Assembly: GCA_902769535.1 (NCBI GenBank)
Contig: CACXPH010000023.1
Location: forward strand, 1 to 58,663
DNA length: 58,663 nucleotides
Reading direction: 5' to 3'
Origin: an uncultured Bacteroidales bacterium
GTDB lineage: Bacteria; Bacteroidota; Bacteroidia; Bacteroidales; Paludibacteraceae
Position 1 is the stretch's first letter. Each line of letters opens with the position of its first letter. The translations under genes and the position numbers were made by a program. This document shows positions 1 to 9,148 of the stretch, one piece after another. The notes below the pieces were generated by a model. The model was not told the DNA's origin. It made no database searches and saw only the letters and a program-made list of their open reading frames with translations.

Positions 1-202
1 TATCGTAGAAGGCGTCAACATGGTATCGAAGAGTACCAAGCCCAACGCAAAGAATCCGCAAGGCGGAATCGTTAAACAGGAAGCTCCTATCCATATCTCC
101 AACCTCAACCCCGTTGAGAACGGCAAGCCGGTTCGCGTTGGCCGTGTGAAGAAGGATGGCAAGCTCGTTCGTGTATCTAAAAAAACCGGTAAGGAGATCT
201 AA
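1..202 (+). CDS. rplX: 50S ribosomal protein L24, 5'-truncated by the window edge
   Basis: C-terminal two thirds of L24, an early 50S assembly protein. The frame is open from base 2 and the visible part runs through the conserved [18 protein letters not shown] stretch to a KKTGKEI end, as in Bacteroidales L24. The true start lies outside the window. rplE follows after 2 nt, as in the usual spc operon order. Confidence 0.95.
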   Translation, partial: IVEGVNMVSKSTKPNAKNPQGGIVKQEAPIHISNLNPVENGKPVRVGRVKKDGKLVRVSKKTGKEI

Positions 203-204
203 GT

Positions 205-747
205 ATGAATACAGCAAGTTTGAAGCAAGACTATCAGGAGCGCATCGTGCCTATCCTGATGAAGGAGTTCAACTACACTACAGTAATGCAGTGCCCGAAG
301 CTCCAGAAGATCGTCCTCAACCAAGGTTTAGGTGAGGCCGTAGCCGACAAGAAGATCATCGAGGTCGCTCTCCAGGAGATGACCGCCATCGCTGGTCAGA
401 AAGCTGTCGCTACCGTTTCGAAGAAAGATATCGCTAACTTCAAGGTTCGTAAGCAAATGCCTATCGGCGTACGCGTTACCCTCCGCGGTCAGCAGATGTA
501 TGAGTTCCTCGAGCGTCTCGTTCGCGTAGCTCTGCCGCGTATCCGCGACTTCAAAGGTATCGCAAACAAGATGGACGGCCGCGGTAACTACACCTTGGGT
601 ATCACCGAGCAGATCATCTTCCCTGAAATTAACATTGATAACATCACCAAACTGCTGGGTATGAACATTACGTTCGTTACCACGGCTAAGACCGACGAGG
701 AGGGCTTCGCACTCCTGCGCGAGTTTGGTTTACCGTTTAAAAAGTAA
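205..747 (+). CDS. rplE: 50S ribosomal protein L5
   Basis: L5 (180 aa) binds 5S rRNA and forms part of the central protuberance of the 50S subunit. Family signatures visible are INQGLG-like ([14 protein letters not shown], residues about 38-51), the VTLRG segment, [10 protein letters not shown] and [16 protein letters not shown]. The length is normal and no gap is seen. It sits between rplX and rpsN in the canonical operon order and starts 2 nt after the rplX stop, which suggests translational coupling. Confidence 0.97.
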   Translation: MNTASLKQDYQERIVPILMKEFNYTTVMQCPKLQKIVLNQGLGEAVADKKIIEVALQEMTAIAGQKAVATVSKKDIANFKVRKQMPIGVRVTLRGQQMYEFLERLVRVALPRIRDFKGIANKMDGRGNYTLGITEQIIFPEINIDNITKLLGMNITFVTTAKTDEEGFALLREFGLPFKK

Positions 748-755
748 TTCAGACT

Positions 756-1025
756 ATGGCAAAAGAATCAATGAAAGCCCGCGAGGTGAAGCGTGCCAAA
801 CTCGTTGCGAAATACGCTGCGAAACGTGCACAACTCCTCAAGGATGGTGACTATGTAGGGCTCCAGGCCCTCCCGAAGAACGCATCTCCGGTTCGTCTGC
901 ACAACCGTTGCAAGGTAACCGGCCGTCCGAAAGGATACATGCGCGCATTCGGTCTCAGCCGTATTCAGTTCCGTGAGATGGCCTCCAAGGGCCTCATCCC
1001 GGGCGTAAAGAAAGCGAGCTGGTAA
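756..1025 (+). CDS. rpsN: 30S ribosomal protein S14
   Basis: S14 (89 aa) is part of the 30S head. The sequence is the long zinc-free form: the CxxC pairs of short S14 are absent, while [15 protein letters not shown] and the [18 protein letters not shown] end are conserved. The length equals that of Bacteroidales homologues. It lies 8 nt after rplE. The 171 nt between it and rpsH is unusually long for this operon and is largely filled by heptad repeats. Confidence 0.97.
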   Translation: MAKESMKAREVKRAKLVAKYAAKRAQLLKDGDYVGLQALPKNASPVRLHNRCKVTGRPKGYMRAFGLSRIQFREMASKGLIPGVKKASW

Positions 1026-1028
1026 TAA

Positions 1029-1135
1029 AGTTTAAAGTTTAATGTTTAAGGTTTAGGGGTTAACGGTTAGCGGTTAGCGGTGAGCGGTTAGCGGAATCGA
1101 AAATCTCAAATCTGAAATCTCAAATCTTAAATATT
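1029..1135. repeat. Two heptanucleotide arrays between rpsN and rpsH
   Basis: Positions 1029-1091 read as nine consecutive 7-mers of consensus NGGTTAR (variants AGTTTAA, TGTTTAA, GGTTTAG, CGGTTAG, CGGTGAG). Positions 1101-1135 read as five 7-mers of consensus AAATCTN. The register is kept throughout while the bases drift. This is the longest such array in the window and occupies most of the rpsN-rpsH spacer. No terminator or promoter of the local TTG-N20-TAnnTTTG type is visible in it. Confidence 0.85.
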
Positions 1136-1196
1136 AAACGCAAGTTTAATTAAATATTGTCCCGACAGGCGGGATTAATTTAACAACAAAAAAACA

Positions 1197-1526
1197 ATGA
1201 CAGATCCTATTGCAGATTACCTCACTCGATTGAGGAATGCTTTGTTCGAGAAGGGTTATATCCTCTCCTACAAGTTCGTAGAGGACGGTCCCCAGGGCAC
1301 TATCAAGATTGCCCTCAAGTATGATCCGATGAACAAAGTCAACGCGATCAAGTGTTTGAAACGTGTATCCACTCCGGGTTTGCGTAAGTATGTAGGCTAT
1401 CGTGAGATGCCGCGCGTACTGAACGGTCTCGGTATCGCTATCCTTTCGACCTCGAAAGGTGTGATGACCAACAAAGAGGCGCTCGCTCAGCAACTCGGTG
1501 GTGAGGTTTTGTGTTACGTTTATTAA
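1197..1526 (+). CDS. rpsH: 30S ribosomal protein S8, internally shortened
   Basis: S8 binds the central domain of 16S rRNA. The ORF gives 109 aa where Bacteroidales S8 has about 131. The start ([15 protein letters not shown]) and the remainder from [18 protein letters not shown] to the GGEVLCYVY end are clear. The segment usually between them, about 22 residues including the KANHKVVEIPAS-type stretch and the following helix, is absent, with the frame kept. The missing part includes conserved rRNA-contacting residues, so this copy may not be functional as written. It could be an assembly error: four more genes downstream show the same kind of gap. Confidence 0.85.
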   Translation: MTDPIADYLTRLRNALFEKGYILSYKFVEDGPQGTIKIALKYDPMNKVNAIKCLKRVSTPGLRKYVGYREMPRVLNGLGIAILSTSKGVMTNKEALAQQLGGEVLCYVY

Positions 1527-1541
1527 TAAGGAGGAACAACT

Positions 1542-2099
1542 ATGTCAAGAATTGGAAAACTTCCTATTGCTATTCCCGCAGGCGTTACCGTAACGGTTAG
1601 CCCGGAGAATGTAGTGACCGTAAAGGGTCCGAAGGGTGAGCTGTGCCAAGCTGTTGATCCCCTGATTACCGTAACCGTAGAAGACGGCGTATGCCACGTA
1701 ACCCGTCCGAACGACGAGAAAGAGGCACGCGCTAAGCACGGTCTGTATCGCGCCTTGATTCATAACATGGTCGTAGGCTGCAGCGAGGGCTATAAGAAGA
1801 CTCTTGAGCTCGTCGGTGTAGGTTACCGTGTTGAGCTCGCTCAGCCGCAAGTGCTGAACTTCTCGCTCGGTTATACGCACCCCATCTACCTCGGCTTGCC
1901 GAAGGAGGTGAAGGTAGAGACCAAATCGGAGCGTAACCAGAACCCGCTCGTAATCTTGGAGAGCGCTGACAAGCAACTGCTCGGTCAGGTATGCGCTAAG
2001 ATTCGCTCGTTCCGCAAACCGGAGCCGTATAAGGGCAAGGGTGTTAAGTTCCAAGGTGAAATCGTTCGTCGTAAGGCTGGTAAGTCGGCTGGTAAATAA
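1542..2099 (+). CDS. rplF: 50S ribosomal protein L6
   Basis: L6 (185 aa) lies near the factor-binding site of the 50S subunit. The start [15 protein letters not shown], the [13 protein letters not shown] segment and the C-terminal [18 protein letters not shown] signature of bacterial L6 are all present at normal length. A purine-rich AAGGAGG lies about 10 nt before the ATG, one of the few clear Shine-Dalgarno sequences in the window. Confidence 0.97.
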   Translation: MSRIGKLPIAIPAGVTVTVSPENVVTVKGPKGELCQAVDPLITVTVEDGVCHVTRPNDEKEARAKHGLYRALIHNMVVGCSEGYKKTLELVGVGYRVELAQPQVLNFSLGYTHPIYLGLPKEVKVETKSERNQNPLVILESADKQLLGQVCAKIRSFRKPEPYKGKGVKFQGEIVRRKAGKSAGK

Positions 2100-2116
2100 T
2101 AGAAAGGAATAAGATT

Positions 2117-2461
2117 ATGATTAAGAAAATTGCACGTCGCCTTAAGATTAAGGCATCGATTCGTACCAAGGTGAATGGTACTGCAGAGCGTCCGCGTCTG
2201 ACCGTGTTCCGTTCTAACAGCCAGATTTACGCTCAGGTGATCAATGACCTGGAGGGTAAGACCCTCGCAAGCGCTTCGTCGCTCGCTATCAAGGACAAAA
2301 TGACCAAGACCGAGAAGGCTGCCGAGGTAGGCAAACTCGTTGCCGCTGCAGCAATCAAGGCTGGTGTAAATGAAGTAGTGTTTGACCGTAACGGATACCT
2401 CTATCACGGTCGCGTAAAAGCTCTGGCTGACGCAGCTCGTGAAGCAGGTCTCAAATTCTAA
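2117..2461 (+). CDS. rplR: 50S ribosomal protein L18
   Basis: L18 (114 aa) binds 5S rRNA together with L5. [19 protein letters not shown] and the [27 protein letters not shown] end are diagnostic of bacterial L18. The length is normal and the gene is intact. It follows rplF by 17 nt and precedes rpsE by 11 nt. Confidence 0.97.
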   Translation: MIKKIARRLKIKASIRTKVNGTAERPRLTVFRSNSQIYAQVINDLEGKTLASASSLAIKDKMTKTEKAAEVGKLVAAAAIKAGVNEVVFDRNGYLYHGRVKALADAAREAGLKF

Positions 2462-2472
2462 TAAGTACGATT

Positions 2473-2979
2473 ATGCAAAGAGTAAAAACAACACAAGACC
2501 TTGAGCTCAAGGAGCGTCTGGTCGCTGTCAACCGCGTAACGAAAGTTACCAAGGGTGGACGTACCTTCACTTTCGCAGCTATCGTAGTTGTTGGAAATGA
2601 AGATGGTATCGTAGGTTATGGCCTCGGTAAGGCCGGTGAAGTAGCTGCTGCTATGCAGAAGGCTACGGAGGCTGCAAAGAAGAACCTCATCCAAGTGCCT
2701 GTTCTCAAGGGAACTATCCCTCACGAGCAGTTCGCCAAGTTCGGCGGTTCGAAGGTGTATATTCAACCCGCTACGCACGGTACCGGAGTGAAAGCCGGTG
2801 GCGCTATGCGTGCCGTATTGGAGAGTGCCGGCGTTCACGACGTGTTGGCTAAGTCCAAAGGTTCGTCTAACCCCCACAACCTCGTTAAGGCTACTATTCA
2901 AGCGCTCGCTGAGCTCCGCGATGCTCGCACCGTGGCTGCTAACCGTGGCGTAAGTCTCTCTACAGTGTTTAATGGTTAA
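2473..2979 (+). CDS. rpsE: 30S ribosomal protein S5
   Basis: S5 (168 aa) acts in decoding fidelity and the mRNA entry channel. The N-terminal double-stranded RNA-binding fold is seen in [21 protein letters not shown] (about 21-41). The C-terminal domain shows [16 protein letters not shown] and [17 protein letters not shown]. The gene is intact. It starts at an ATG just before [15 protein letters not shown]. Confidence 0.97.
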   Translation: MQRVKTTQDLELKERLVAVNRVTKVTKGGRTFTFAAIVVVGNEDGIVGYGLGKAGEVAAAMQKATEAAKKNLIQVPVLKGTIPHEQFAKFGGSKVYIQPATHGTGVKAGGAMRAVLESAGVHDVLAKSKGSSNPHNLVKATIQALAELRDARTVAANRGVSLSTVFNG

Positions 2980-2996
2980 TAAATTCTTCTACAACT

Positions 2997-3173
2997 ATGG
3001 CAAAGATTAAAATTCAGCAAGTACGCAGTACTATTAAGTGTCCGAAGGTGCAGAAGGAGACCATGATCGCGCTCGGTCTGCGCAAGATGAACGCAGTCGT
3101 TGAGCACGAGGCTACCCCGGCTATCCTGGGAATGGTAGAGAAGGTAAAGCACCTTGTTAAAGTTATTGACTAA
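2997..3173 (+). CDS. rpmD: 50S ribosomal protein L30
   Basis: A short gene of 58 codons, found by reading between rpsE and rplO. The product begins MAKIKIQQVRSTIKCPK and contains QKETMIALGLRKMN and MVEKVKHLVKV, which are the L30 signatures. The length is normal for L30. It lies 17 nt after rpsE and 21 nt before rplO, its standard position. Confidence 0.95.
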   Translation: MAKIKIQQVRSTIKCPKVQKETMIALGLRKMNAVVEHEATPAILGMVEKVKHLVKVID

Positions 3174-3194
3174 TCCTAAAAACGAATTTGAATC

Positions 3195-3641
3195 ATGGAA
3201 TTGAATAATCTTACCCCTGCTGCCGGTTCCGTTAAGACCGCTAAGCGTGTCGGACGTGGCGCAGGTTCGGGCCTGGGTGGAACCTCTACCCGTGGTCACA
3301 AGGGTGCTAAATCGCGCTCCGGTTACAGCAAGAAAATCGGTTTCGAGGGTGGTCAGATGCCTATGCAGCGTCGTCTGCCGAAGTTCGGTTTCAAGAACAT
3401 CAACCGTGTGGAGTACAAAGCTATCAACCTCTCTACTCTTCAGGCTCTCGCTGAGGCGAAGAAACTGGAGAAGATCGGCTTGATCGAGCTCCACGAGGCT
3501 GGTTTTATCAACAAGACCCAACTCGTTAAGATCCTGGGTAACGGTGAACTGAAAGCCAAACTGACCGTTGAGGCTAACGCTTTCTCGAAGAAAGCTGAAG
3601 AGGCTATCACCGCTGCCGGTGGCACCGTAGTAAAACTCTAA
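3195..3641 (+). CDS. rplO: 50S ribosomal protein L15
   Basis: L15 (148 aa) is a late 50S assembly protein. The glycine-rich N-terminal tail (VGRGAGSGLGGTSTRGHKGAKSR), KIGFEGGQMPMQRRLPKFGF and the C-terminal VEANAFSKKAEEAITAAGG are conserved. The length is normal and the gene is intact. It directly precedes secY, as in most bacteria. Confidence 0.97.
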   Translation: MELNNLTPAAGSVKTAKRVGRGAGSGLGGTSTRGHKGAKSRSGYSKKIGFEGGQMPMQRRLPKFGFKNINRVEYKAINLSTLQALAEAKKLEKIGLIELHEAGFINKTQLVKILGNGELKAKLTVEANAFSKKAEEAITAAGGTVVKL

Positions 3642-3675
3642 AATTAATAAGAATCATAAATAAACATTGTTTATT

Positions 3676-5016
3676 ATGAAGTTCGTAGAAACTATTAAAA
3701 ATATCTGGAAGATCGAGGACCTCCGCGGACGTCTGCTGACCACGTTGCTTTTCGTGCTCATCTATCGTTTCGGTTCGTTCGTCGTTCTGCCGGGTATTGA
3801 CCCTACAGCCTTGTCTGCTCTGCACAGCCAGACAGCTGGCGGTCTGATGGCGCTCTTGGATATGTTCTCCGGTGGAGCCTTCTCCAATGCGTCTATCTTC
3901 GCGCTGGGTATCATGCCTTACATCTCTGCATCTATCGTGATTCAGCTGCTGTCTATCGCAGTGCCGTATTTCCAAAAGATGCAGAAAGAAGGTGAGTCCG
4001 GCCGTCAGAAGATGAACCAGATCACCCGTTATCTGACCGTTGCCATCCTGCTCTTCCAGGGACCGAGTTATCTCGTGAACCTGTCTGTTCAGATGGCTCA
4101 GGCAGGTCAGCCGCTGGCTATCGGTTTCAACTGGTTCACCATCTCGTCCACCATCCTGCTCTGCGCAGGCTCCATGTTCGTGATGTGGCTGGGTGAGCGT
4201 ATCACCGACCGTGGTGTTGGAAACGGTATTTCCTTCATCATCTTGATCGGTATCATCGCGCGTCTCCCGGGTGCTATCGTACAGGAGTTCGGTAGTCGTT
4301 TGAACGACGCCGGTGGCGGTCTGATCGTGTTCCTGTTGGAGATCGTGATCCTGCTCCTCGTGTTTGCATTTGCAATCATGCTGGTACAAGGTACACGTCG
4401 TATTCCGGTGCAGTACGCAAAACGTATCCAGGGTAACAAGCAATATGGCGGTGTTCGTCAGTACATTCCTTTGAAGGTCAATGCTGCTAACGTGATGCCG
4501 ATCATCTTTGCGCAAGCTATCATGTTCATCCCTATCGCTATCGTAGGCTTCCGCGCAAGCGAGTCCAATGCCTTCGTACAAGCGTTCCTGGATAACAACG
4601 GCTTCTGGTACAATTTCGTATTCGCACTGCTCATCATCGCCTTCACCTATTTCTACACCGCTATCATCATCAATCCTGTCCAGATGGCAGAGAACCTGAA
4701 GTTGAATAACGGATTTATTCCGGGTGTTAAACCGGGTAAGAAGACGGCTGAGTATATCGACACTATCATGAGCCGCATCACGTTGCCGGGTTCTATCCTG
4801 CTCGCTATCATCGCTATCCTGCCGGCGTTCGCGCGCCTGTTCGGTGTGTCGATGGGCTTTGCACAGTTCTTCGGCGGTACGTCCCTGCTCATCATGGTAG
4901 GTGTTATTTTGGATACTTTGCAGCAGATCGAGAGCCACCTGCTCATGCGTCACTATGACGGATTCTTCGAGTCCGGCATGCGTATCAAAGGCCGCTCCGG
5001 TGCTATGGCCTACTAA
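3676..5016 (+). CDS. secY: Preprotein translocase subunit SecY
   Basis: SecY is the channel subunit of the inner-membrane SecYEG translocon. The product is 446 aa from the ATG at 3676; an upstream in-frame TTG at 3667 is less likely. About ten membrane segments are readable. Conserved parts include the plug region after FGSFVVLPGID, the GESGRQKMNQITRYLT loop, WLGERITDRGVGNGIS, and the cytosolic loop around GTRRIPVQYAKR that contacts the ribosome and SecA. It is intact and is followed after 12 nt by map. Confidence 0.97.
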   Translation: MKFVETIKNIWKIEDLRGRLLTTLLFVLIYRFGSFVVLPGIDPTALSALHSQTAGGLMALLDMFSGGAFSNASIFALGIMPYISASIVIQLLSIAVPYFQKMQKEGESGRQKMNQITRYLTVAILLFQGPSYLVNLSVQMAQAGQPLAIGFNWFTISSTILLCAGSMFVMWLGERITDRGVGNGISFIILIGIIARLPGAIVQEFGSRLNDAGGGLIVFLLEIVILLLVFAFAIMLVQGTRRIPVQYAKRIQGNKQYGGVRQYIPLKVNAANVMPIIFAQAIMFIPIAIVGFRASESNAFVQAFLDNNGFWYNFVFALLIIAFTYFYTAIIINPVQMAENLKLNNGFIPGVKPGKKTAEYIDTIMSRITLPGSILLAIIAILPAFARLFGVSMGFAQFFGGTSLLIMVGVILDTLQQIESHLLMRHYDGFFESGMRIKGRSGAMAY

Positions 5017-5028
5017 TTTGTCGGTTAG

Positions 5029-5759
5029 ATGATTTTTCTCAAGACAGACGAAGAGGTAGAGCTCATGCGGGCAAGCAACATCCTGCTTGGTAAGACCTAT
5101 GCCGAAGTGGCAAAGGCTATCAAGCCGGGTGTTACTACCGCCCAACTGGATAAGAGGATTATCCTGCAACCCTCTGCACTTCGGTCAACGAAGTGGTGGT
5201 ACACGGCATCCCCTCGGACAAGGTAGTGCTCAAGGAAGGTGATATCATCACCATCGACTCGTCCATCGAACTCAACGGCTGGCACTCGGACAGCGCCTAT
5301 ACCTTCCCGGTGGGGGAGGTGAGCCCGGAAGTGATGCAACTCCTTCGCACGACGAAAGAGGCGCTCTACAAGGGTATCGAGCAGGCCGTCACGGGTCACC
5401 GCCTCGGAGACGTCTCCTTCGCGATACAGAACCACTGCGAGAAAGCCGGTTACGGCGTTGTACGCGAGTTTGTGGGACATGGTATCGGACGGGAGATGCA
5501 CGAGGAGCCGGAGGTATGCAACTACGGTCGCCGAGGCAACGGCCTCGTCCTTAAGTCGGGTATGACGATGGCTATCGAGCCGATGATCACGCTCGGACGC
5601 CGCAACGTCCTCATCGACGACGACGGATGGACCGCCCGCACGATCGACCGCAAACCCGCCGCACATTATGAACACAGCGTGTGCGTGCGTAACGGCAAGG
5701 CAGATATCTTATCCACCTTTGACTACATCCAGGAAGTATTGGGAGACCGGTTTATCTAA
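5029..5759 (+). pseudogene. map: Methionine aminopeptidase type I, with an internal deletion and frame change
   Basis: MetAP removes the initiator methionine. Frame one (from 5029) gives MIFLKTDEEVELMRAS to TTAQLDK and stops at 5226. The rest of the enzyme is in another frame, readable from about 5160 (YPATLCTSVNEVVVHGIP) to 5759 and ending VLGDRFI. About 20-28 residues of the usual EEFIRDNGAxPxFKG stretch are missing at the junction near 5155-5160. Metal ligands remain in frame two (D of TIDSS, D of HSDSAY, H of VGHGIG, E of IEPMITLG). It is either a real lesion in an essential gene or an assembly error. It lies between secY and infA. Confidence 0.85.
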
Positions 5760-5782
5760 AATCATCTAAATAACAATAAAGT

Positions 5783-6001
5783 ATGGCAAAACAAGACAGC
5801 ATTGAAGTGGACGGAACGGTAGTTGAGGCATTGTCCAACGCTATGTTCCGTGTGCAACTCGAAAACGGGCCGCTCATCATCGCCCACATCTCCGGCAAGA
5901 TGCGTATGCACTACATCAAGATCCTCGCCGGTGACCGCGTGAAAGTAGAAATGAGTCCGTACGACTTGACTAAAGGAAGAATCTCCTTCCGCTACAAGTA
6001 A
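5783..6001 (+). CDS. infA: Translation initiation factor IF-1
   Basis: IF-1 (72 aa) is a single S1/OB-fold domain that occupies the ribosomal A site during initiation. [61 protein letters not shown] and the FRYK end are diagnostic. The gene is intact, at normal length, and lies between map and rpmJ. Confidence 0.97.
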   Translation: MAKQDSIEVDGTVVEALSNAMFRVQLENGPLIIAHISGKMRMHYIKILAGDRVKVEMSPYDLTKGRISFRYK

Positions 6002-6034
6002 TTTTAACTAACTAAACAATGAAGGCTTGTGCTA

Positions 6035-6065
6035 GCCGAGCGAAAGCTTGCTTTCGCAGCTCGGC
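6035..6065. repeat. Long GC-rich hairpin between infA and rpmJ
   Basis: Arms GCCGAGCGAAAGC (6035-6047) and GCTTTCG-CA-GCTCGGC (6050-6065) pair almost perfectly around a 2-nt loop. No T-run follows, so it is not a typical terminator. An upstream in-frame extension of rpmJ would read through it, but the normal L36 start lies after it at 6104. It resembles a REP-like palindrome or an RNA processing site in the operon. Confidence 0.6.
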
Positions 6066-6103
6066 GACGCCAAGGCTCCATAAGAAAAACCCGAGTTTTT
6101 ATT

Positions 6104-6220
6104 ATGAAGGTTCGTGCATCAATCAAGAAGCGCAATGCAGACTGCAAAATCGTACGTCGCAAAGGGCACTTGTATGTAATCAACAAGAAGGATCCGAAAA
6201 TGAAAATGCGTCAAGGATAA
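6104..6220 (+). CDS. rpmJ: 50S ribosomal protein L36
   Basis: L36 (38 aa) is too short for most ORF cut-offs. It reads [19 protein letters not shown] and ends [11 protein letters not shown], typical of Bacteroidales L36. The start at 6104 is chosen because L36 begins MKVRxS; the frame is open upstream through the GC-rich hairpin, but that part is not conserved. Of the usual zinc ligands, one Cys (in NADCK) is seen and the others are replaced, as in C-minus L36. Confidence 0.93.
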   Translation: MKVRASIKKRNADCKIVRRKGHLYVINKKDPKMKMRQG

Positions 6221-6294
6221 GCGTAATTTTTAAATCGAATCAAAATCTTCTTTAATCAATTTATTTTTAACAAAATTATCCTTAGTTTTAAATT

Positions 6295-6675
6295 ATGGCT
6301 ATAAGAATTGTCGGTGTAGATATTCCGCAAAACAAATGTGGCGAAGTCAGTTTGACTTATATCTACGGAATAGGTCGTTCAAGCGCAAAGAAAATTCTCG
6401 CTGAGGCCGGTGTAGACCCTACCCTCAAAGTAGAGAATTGGACGGATGACCAAGCAGCTAAAGTCCGTGAGATCATCGGTGCTAAATACAAAGTAGAAGG
6501 TGATCTTCGTTCGGAAACACAATTGAACATCAAACGTTTGATGGATATCGGTTGTTACCGTGGTGTTCGTCACCGTATCGGTCTTCCTGTTCGTGGACAG
6601 AGCACAAAGAATAACGCTCGTACCCGCAAGGGACGTAAGAAAACTGTTGCAAATAAGAAGAAGGCAACGAAGTAA
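6295..6675 (+). CDS. rpsM: 30S ribosomal protein S13
   Basis: S13 (126 aa) forms intersubunit bridges at the 30S head. [49 protein letters not shown] and the basic tail [15 protein letters not shown] are conserved. The gene is intact. It begins the alpha operon part of the cluster and is followed by rpsK. Confidence 0.97.
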   Translation: MAIRIVGVDIPQNKCGEVSLTYIYGIGRSSAKKILAEAGVDPTLKVENWTDDQAAKVREIIGAKYKVEGDLRSETQLNIKRLMDIGCYRGVRHRIGLPVRGQSTKNNARTRKGRKKTVANKKKATK

Positions 6676-6762
6676 TCGCTGAATGATTTATCATTCGAGA
6701 AAACTTCTTAAAATAAGAAGGTTTCCCGGAAGTATTAACAACCAAAATTATCATCAAACATT

Positions 6763-7152
6763 ATGGCAAAGAAAGCTATTGCAGCTAAGAAGCGCGTAGT
6801 GAAGATCGATGGCGTTGGCCAACTTCACGTGATGTCTTCTTTCAACAATGTTATCGTTACTGTTGCTAACGGTGATGGCCAAGTAATCAGCTGGTCTTCG
6901 GCTGGTAAGCAGGGCTTCCGTGGCAGCAAGAAAAATACTCCGTACGCAGCACAAATGGCAGCAGCTGACTGCTGCAAGGTCGCTTATGACCTCGGTCTGC
7001 GTAAAGTAAAAGCATACGTTAAGGGTCCTGGACAAGGACGTGAATCGGCTATCCGCGCCTGCGTTGCAGCAGGTATTGATGTAACGGAGATCGTAGATGT
7101 AACTCCGATGCCGCACAACGGTTGCCGTCCTCCGAAACGTCGTCGTGTATAA
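6763..7152 (+). CDS. rpsK: 30S ribosomal protein S11
   Basis: S11 (129 aa) is on the 30S platform near the mRNA exit. [10 protein letters not shown]-type ([13 protein letters not shown]), [35 protein letters not shown] and [17 protein letters not shown] are all present. The length is normal and the gene is intact. It lies 29 nt before rpsD. Confidence 0.97.
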   Translation: MAKKAIAAKKRVVKIDGVGQLHVMSSFNNVIVTVANGDGQVISWSSAGKQGFRGSKKNTPYAAQMAAADCCKVAYDLGLRKVKAYVKGPGQGRESAIRACVAAGIDVTEIVDVTPMPHNGCRPPKRRRV

Positions 7153-7181
7153 TTGTTTAACCCTTTAACGTTTAGAAAATT

Positions 7182-7741
7182 ATGGCAAGATATATTGGCC
7201 CAAAATCTCGCATCGCACGCCGTTTCGGCGAGGCTATCTTCGGCGAGGATAAGGTGCTTGCAAAACGTCCGTACGCACCCGGACAACACGGCGTTAACCG
7301 TCGTAAGAAAAACTCTGAGTATTACTCGAGCGTCAGTTCCGTCTTCTCTTCGCTAAGGCTGCTCGTACCAAAGGTATTACCGGTGAGATCCTGATTCAGC
7401 TTCTCGAGTGCCGTCTCGACAACATCGTGTATCGTCTCGGTATGGCTCCGACCCGTGCTGCTGCACGTCAGCTCGTTAGCCACCGTCACATCACCGTGGA
7501 CGGCAAGGTTGTCAACATCCCTTCCTTCGAGGTTAAACCCGGTATGGTAGTGGCTGTTCGCGAGAAAGCTAAATCGCTCGAGGTAATCAATGAGTCGCTC
7601 CAGGGCTTCAACCACGCTAAGTACGGTTGGCTCCAGTGGAACGAGGCTGACAAAGCCGGTAAGCTGCTCAATGTTCCTGCTCGCGCAGAGATTCCGGAGA
7701 ACATTAAGGAGCAATTAATCGTTGAGTTGTACTCTAAATAA
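7182..7741 (+). pseudogene. rpsD: 30S ribosomal protein S4, with an internal deletion and frame change
   Basis: S4 nucleates 30S assembly and represses its own operon in many bacteria. Frame one gives [21 protein letters not shown] to [10 protein letters not shown] second frame picks up at about 7327 as [20 protein letters not shown] and runs to LIVELYSK at 7741, with the S4 RNA-binding domain ([31 protein letters not shown]). About 17 residues of the QLREKQKAKYTYGVLE-type helix are missing between them. The junction carries CTCGAGCG, and CTCGAG could also encode the LE just before RQF, so deletion between short direct repeats is possible. As written, no full S4 is made. Confidence 0.88.
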
Positions 7742-7752
7742 TAATTAAATTC

Positions 7753-8657
7753 ATGGCAATATTAAATTTCATCAAACCTGACAAGGTGATAATGTTGGAT
7801 TCGAGTGCGAACAAAGGTATCTTTGAGTTTCGCCCACTCGAGCCGGGGTAGATCATGAATTTGCTACCATCCCCGGTGTAATCACTGACGTTACCAACCT
7901 TATCCTCAACCTCAAGCAAGTACGCCTCATCCGCAAGGAGGGTATCGAAGAGGAAGGAGAGACCGTTAAGCTCCATGTGAAGAAGCAGAAAACCTTCATC
8001 GCAGGTGAGTTCAACACCGTCCTCCAGAACTTCGAAGTGCTCAACCCGGATCTGCGTCTGGCAGAGATGGACGACAGCGCTGACTTCGAGATTGAGATCA
8101 CCATCAACAAGGGACGCGGATACGTTCCGGGTGATGAGAATCGTAAGAAGAACGATCCGATCGGAACGCTCGCTATCGATTCTATCTATACCCCGATCCG
8201 CAACGTCATGATCTCTGTTGACCAGTACCGTGTCGAGCAACGTACCGACTACGAGAAACTGACCCTCGAGATCACTACGGATGGTTCGATTGCCCCGCAA
8301 CAGGCGCTCACTGAAGCTGCTAAGATCCTCATCTACCACTTCATGCTCTTCTCCGACGAGCGTATCGTACTCGAAGAGGAGACCAAGAAGAACAGCAACG
8401 CACTCGACGAGGAAATCCTCCGTATGCGTCAGCTCCTCAACCAGAAACTGCAGGATATGGACCTCTCCGTTCGTGCACTCAACTGCTTGAAGCAGGCTGA
8501 GGTAGAGACCCTTGGCGAACTCGTTAAGTACCACCGCGCTGACCTCCTCAAGTTCCGTAACTTCGGTAAGAAGTCTCTCACGGAGCTCGACGAGCTGCTC
8601 GAGCGCAACGGCTTGGCTTTCGGTATGGACATCTCGCGCTACCGTGCGCTGGATTAA
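7753..8657 (+). pseudogene. rpoA: RNA polymerase alpha subunit, with an internal deletion and frame change
   Basis: RpoA dimerises to seed RNA polymerase assembly and its C-terminal domain contacts UP elements and activators. From 7753 the product starts [15 protein letters not shown] and reads FRPLEPG, then meets TAG at 7849. The next frame opens at 7848 as [27 protein letters not shown] and runs to 8657 (aCTD with [30 protein letters not shown]). The missing part is about 29 residues and holds the FGITVGNALRRxLLSSLEG dimerisation motif that every alpha subunit carries. An in-frame start at 7977 would give only a C-terminal piece. It is either an assembly error or a broken copy. Confidence 0.88.
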
Positions 8658-8686
8658 TGTTTAATTATTAAAAAGTACAATTTATT

Positions 8687-9146
8687 ATGAGACATAATAA
8701 GAAATTCAATCACCTTAGCCGTAAAGCTAACCACCGCGCTGCTATGCTCAGCAACATGGCTTGCTCGCTGATCATGCACAAGCGTATCAGCACGACCCTC
8801 GCTAAGGCTTGCGAAAGAAGACAACATGAACAACCGCCGTCTGGCTTTCAGCCTGCTCAAGCAGAAAGAGGTCGTTACCGAACTCTTCCAGAACGTAGGC
8901 GAGAAGATCGCTAATCGTCCGGGTGGTTACACACGTATCCTCCGCACCGGCTTCCGTCTGGGCGACGCTGCTGAGATGTGTATCATCGAGCTCGTTGACT
9001 ACAACGAGAACATGCTCAAGGAGACCAAGAAGGCTACCAAGAAAGCTACTCGCCGCGCCGGCAAAAAAGCCGTTAAGGAAGAAGTAGCTGAGGCTCAGGC
9101 TGAGGTTGCTGAGGCTCCCGCAGCAGAGGAAGCAAAAGCAGAGTAA
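8687..9146 (+). pseudogene. rplQ: 50S ribosomal protein L17, with an internal deletion and frame change
   Basis: L17 starts normally ([41 protein letters not shown]). At about 8807-8811 the frame changes: the following part [22 protein letters not shown] to the end is one frame over. About 13 residues of the KALRKYVEPLITK helix are missing. The C-terminal tail, rich in Lys, Ala and Glu ([17 protein letters not shown] and on), is the extension common in Bacteroidales L17. It ends 2 nt before the aspartyl-tRNA synthetase start, so that gene may be co-transcribed. Confidence 0.86.
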
Positions 9147-9148
9147 TT

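Noticed and set aside
1029-1135. CRISPR array
   Set aside because: Units are 7 nt with no spacers of 25-40 nt, and there are no cas genes in the window.
3607-5169. Long minus-strand frame across secY
   Set aside because: It is antisense to secY, has His/Asp/Gln-rich shadow composition and no recognisable domain.
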